Shown here one piece after another: positions 5,236 through 7,246 of a stretch of 7,246 bases of DNA (the stretch's first letter is position 1; every line of letters begins with the position of its first letter). A program made the translations under genes and the position numbers. Source of the DNA: Trebonia sp. (GTDB taxonomy: Bacteria > Actinomycetota > Actinomycetes > Streptosporangiales > Streptosporangiaceae). Location of the stretch: NCBI GenBank assembly GCA_030043595.1, contig JASHXJ010000162.1:1-7246 (forward strand), given 5' to 3'. The notes under the pieces are model-generated. The model saw only the letters and a program-made list of their open reading frames with translations, ran no database searches and had not been told where the DNA came from.

Positions 5236-6626
5236 CCGACGTCCAGCGAGAGCAGGTCGTCCAGTGTCTCGCGGCGCACGATCTCGCGGCCCGAGCCGTC
5301 CCGCACCGCCACCACGCCGGGCCGCGGCAGGTGGTTGTAGTTGGAGGCCAGCGACCGGCAGTACGCGCCCGTGGCGGCCACGGCGAGCAGGTCCCCCGGT
5401 GCCAGGTCGGCGGGCAGATAGCAGTGCCGCACGACGATGTCGCCGCTCTCGCAGTGCCGGCCCACCACCCGGGAGAGCATCGGCGGCGCGTCCGACACGC
5501 GGGATGCCAGCACGCACGTGTACGACGAGTCGTACAGCGCGGTGCGGATGTTGTCGCTCATCCCGCCGTCCACGCTCACATAGGTCCTGATGCCGTCCAC
5601 ATCCTTGATCGTGCCGACCTGGTACAGCGTCACCGTGGACGGGCCGATCACCGAGCGCCCCGGCTCGACGGTCAGCCGGGGCACCGGCAGCCCGAACGCC
5701 GCGCACTGCGCGGCCACGATCGCCCGCAGCCCGCTCGCCAGCGACTTGACCTCCGGCGGGTCGTCGTCGGGCGTGTACGCGATGCCGAACCCGCCGCCCA
5801 GGTCGAGCTCGGCCACTGCTACGCCGTGCTCGGCGTGGATCCGCGCGGCCAGTTCCAGCACCCGGTGCGCGGCCACCTCGAACCCCGCCGTGTCGAAGAT
5901 CTGCGAGCCGATGTGCGAGTGCAGCCCGGCGAGCTCGAGCACGGGCAGCGCGATCACCCGCCGTACCGCCTCGTCGGCGGCGCCCGAGGCCAGCGAGAAG
6001 CCGAACTTCTGATCGTCGTGCGCCGTGGCCATGAACTCGTGCGTGTGCGCCTCGACACCGCTGGTGACCCGGACCAGCACCCGCGGCCGGCGTGCTGCCC
6101 CTGGCGCGTCGGCGTAATACGCCAGCCTGGCGATCTCCTCGAAGGAGTCCACCACGATGTGCCCGACGCCCGACGAGACGGCCTGGGATAGCTCGGCGGG
6201 CAGCTTGTTGCTGCCGTGCAGGGTGATCAGCGCCGGGTCGATTCCGGCCGACAGCGCGACGGCGAGCTCGCCGCCGGTGCACACGTCGACGCCGAGGCCC
6301 TCGTCGGTGACCCACCGCAGCACCGCGCGCGAGCAGAACGCCTTAGCCGCGTACGCGACCTGCGCGTCAGGACCGAACGCCTCGAGGTACTCGCGGCAGC
6401 GGCCGCGCACGTCCTCTTCGTCGGTCACGAACAACGGCGTGCCGAACTCCGCCGCCAGGTCACGGACGTCGGCGCCGCCAATCGTCAGCACGCCGTCGCG
6501 GCGCGCCGCGCTGCGCGGCCAGACCGCCGGATGCAGCGCGTTCAGGTCGGCCGGCGGCGCCGGCGGGTGGTCGGCGGGCAGCACGTCCGCGTGCAGCGGC
6601 CCCGCCGGGTGGGCGACACGGCTCAT
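5232..6626 (-). CDS. lysA: Diaminopimelate decarboxylase
   Basis: Decarboxylates meso-2,6-diaminopimelate to L-lysine, the last step of lysine synthesis. It is a PLP enzyme of the alanine-racemase-like fold III family, acting as a dimer in the cytoplasm. The protein has 464 residues. K95 in VAYAAKAF (90-97) is the PLP lysine. Other signatures are VDVCTGGEL (113-121), GLHSHIGSQ (234-242), the phosphate-binding GGGF (277-280), EPGRS (321-325), HCESGD (391-396) with the cysteine that acts across the dimer, and GAYC (420-423). The N-terminal extension of about 45 residues (MSRVAHPAGPLHADVLP) closely resembles Streptomyces LysA and supports the chosen ATG. GGAG at 6638-6635, 8 nt before it, is the ribosome binding site. 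The gene lies 21 nt after the ArgS-related gene and overlaps hom by 4 nt. Confidence 0.97.
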   Translation of the reverse strand: MSRVAHPAGPLHADVLPADHPPAPPADLNALHPAVWPRSAARRDGVLTIGGADVRDLAAEFGTPLFVTDEEDVRGRCREYLEAFGPDAQVAYAAKAFCSRAVLRWVTDEGLGVDVCTGGELAVALSAGIDPALITLHGSNKLPAELSQAVSSGVGHIVVDSFEEIARLAYYADAPGAARRPRVLVRVTSGVEAHTHEFMATAHDDQKFGFSLASGAADEAVRRVIALPVLELAGLHSHIGSQIFDTAGFEVAAHRVLELAARIHAEHGVAVAELDLGGGFGIAYTPDDDPPEVKSLASGLRAIVAAQCAAFGLPVPRLTVEPGRSVIGPSTVTLYQVGTIKDVDGIRTYVSVDGGMSDNIRTALYDSSYTCVLASRVSDAPPMLSRVVGRHCESGDIVVRHCYLPADLAPGDLLAVAATGAYCRSLASNYNHLPRPGVVAVRDGSGREIVRRETLDDLLSLDVG

Positions 6627-6634
6627 CAGTCAGT

Positions 6635-6638
6635 CTCC
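6635..6638 (-). promoter_or_regulatory. Ribosome binding site for lysA
   Basis: GGAG on the minus strand at 6638-6635, with 8 nt to the ATG at 6626. It sits in the 21-nt gap after the upstream stop codon. The gap is too short for a separate leader or terminator, so lysA is probably cotranscribed with the upstream gene. Confidence 0.55.
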
Positions 6639-6647
6639 GATTTGGTT

Positions 6648-7246
6648 TCACATGCGGTCAGGCGCGCTGACCCCGAGCAGCCCCAGTCCGGCGGCGAGGC
6701 CAGCCTGTGCCGCGCCGGCCAGGACCAGTCTGTCACTTCCTGGAGGGCCGGCGCTCCCGGGTTGGCGGGGGGAGCTCAGCGTGCCGATCGTCGCGCCGGC
6801 CAGTTCCTCCAGGTACCGGGCGAACTCGTCGGGCCGGCCACGGCTCGCGGCCACGGCGACCCGTTCGGGGAGCCACGACAGCGCGTCGAGCAGCGCCAGC
6901 TCCCCCGGGTCAGCGGGCGGACGCCGCGGGACCGCCGCCGCCGGCCGGGTGGCTGCCCAGCGCACCCCGGACGCGGCGCGGGCGTGCGCGTACCTCACAG
7001 CATAGGCGGGGTTGTCGGGCACACGCCGCGCAATTACCGCCGCGTCGATCCGCACGGGCCGCCCGGGCATGGCCCTGGCCAGCGAGAACCGCACGGCGTC
7101 TGGCCCCGCGAACGCGATCGCCGCCGCCACGTCCGCGGACGGCGGCGCGCCTTCTCCCGTACCGGAAGCAAGGCCGCGCTGCGGAGACGGCACGGATCGT
7201 TCGGGATGACGGGGAGCGGTAACCGTCGCGCCCGCCGCGGCGGCCA
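6648..7246 (-). CDS. nrtL: ArgS-related anticodon-binding (DALR) domain protein, NrtL-like, C-terminal part
   Basis: The frame is open from the window edge (first full codon at 7244) to a TGA at 6650-6648, about 198 residues. The sequence matches the end of arginyl-tRNA synthetase: GPDAVRFSLAR (GVDAARY-like), DNPAYAVRYAHAR (usual form NPVYYVQYAHAR), ARYLEELAGA, and the family-typical last residues LGLLGVSAPDRM. True ArgS has a KMSKR-type motif about 15-20 residues before the GVDAARY segment. Here that stretch reads SPQRGLASGTGEGAPPSADV, with no such motif. This points to the ArgS-like paralogue called NrtL in Streptomyces annotation, which is found beside lysA. The catalytic region is outside the window, so a divergent ArgS remains possible; in Mycobacterium the gene in this place is argS. 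The insert SSPRQPGSAGPPGSD also replaces the usual aromatic FHRFYD segment. A GTG at 7193 is a possible internal start, but the frame continues upstream. Confidence 0.65.
   Translation of the reverse strand, partial: AAAAGATVTAPRHPERSVPSPQRGLASGTGEGAPPSADVAAAIAFAGPDAVRFSLARAMPGRPVRIDAAVIARRVPDNPAYAVRYAHARAASGVRWAATRPAAAVPRRPPADPGELALLDALSWLPERVAVAASRGRPDEFARYLEELAGATIGTLSSPRQPGSAGPPGSDRLVLAGAAQAGLAAGLGLLGVSAPDRM

Noticed and set aside
3925..6315. A 796-codon open frame spanning hom and part of lysA, which could be read as a fusion protein
   Set aside because: The first ~360 codons are an Arg/Gly-rich antisense-like shadow of lysA in another frame. The homoserine dehydrogenase fold begins right after the ATG at 5235.
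1..7246. CRISPR arrays, tRNA or rRNA genes, insertion sequences, phage genes
   Set aside because: No spaced direct repeats of CRISPR type, no cloverleaf or rRNA-like segments, and no transposase or integrase frames were seen on either strand.

Overview
The window comes from a high-GC Gram-positive bacterium (Actinomycetota). The base composition, GTG starts, ATGA gene overlaps and protein sequences all fit. The order lysA–hom–thrC–thrB–rho is the one known from Mycobacterium and Streptomyces. The LysA N-terminus and the ArgS-like gene before lysA look more like Streptomyces and related sporulating orders than Mycobacterium. The genus cannot be fixed from this window.

All six genes lie on the minus strand, so transcription runs from high to low coordinates. 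From right to left: (1) 7246-6648, the C-terminal part of an arginyl-tRNA synthetase-related protein carrying a DALR-type anticodon-binding domain. The KMSKS-type catalytic signature is missing where true ArgS would have it, which suggests the NrtL-type paralogue. (2) lysA, diaminopimelate decarboxylase, 21 nt downstream. (3) hom, homoserine dehydrogenase with an ACT domain. (4) thrC, threonine synthase. (5) thrB, homoserine kinase. Genes 2-5 overlap by 4 nt or abut, so they form a tightly coupled operon covering the last step of lysine synthesis and the path from aspartate semialdehyde to threonine. (6) About 435 nt without a convincing gene, holding a candidate promoter element, hairpins and a possible structured leader RNA. 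(7) rho, the transcription termination factor, cut by the window start after 491 codons.

Hom uses aspartate semialdehyde to make homoserine, ThrB phosphorylates it, and ThrC converts the phosphate to threonine. LysA closes the competing lysine branch by decarboxylating meso-diaminopimelate. Placing both branches in one transcript, with a likely feedback-sensing ACT domain on Hom, is a sensible way to balance the aspartate family.

No new multi-gene system is visible; this is a conserved housekeeping cluster. The points worth a second look are inside and just before rho: an insertion of about 215 residues with an Asn/Gln tract built from 9-bp repeats, an in-frame block of G- and C-run palindromes with a textbook G-quadruplex pattern, and a leader with alternative base-pairing options. 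The ArgS-related gene is also of interest.
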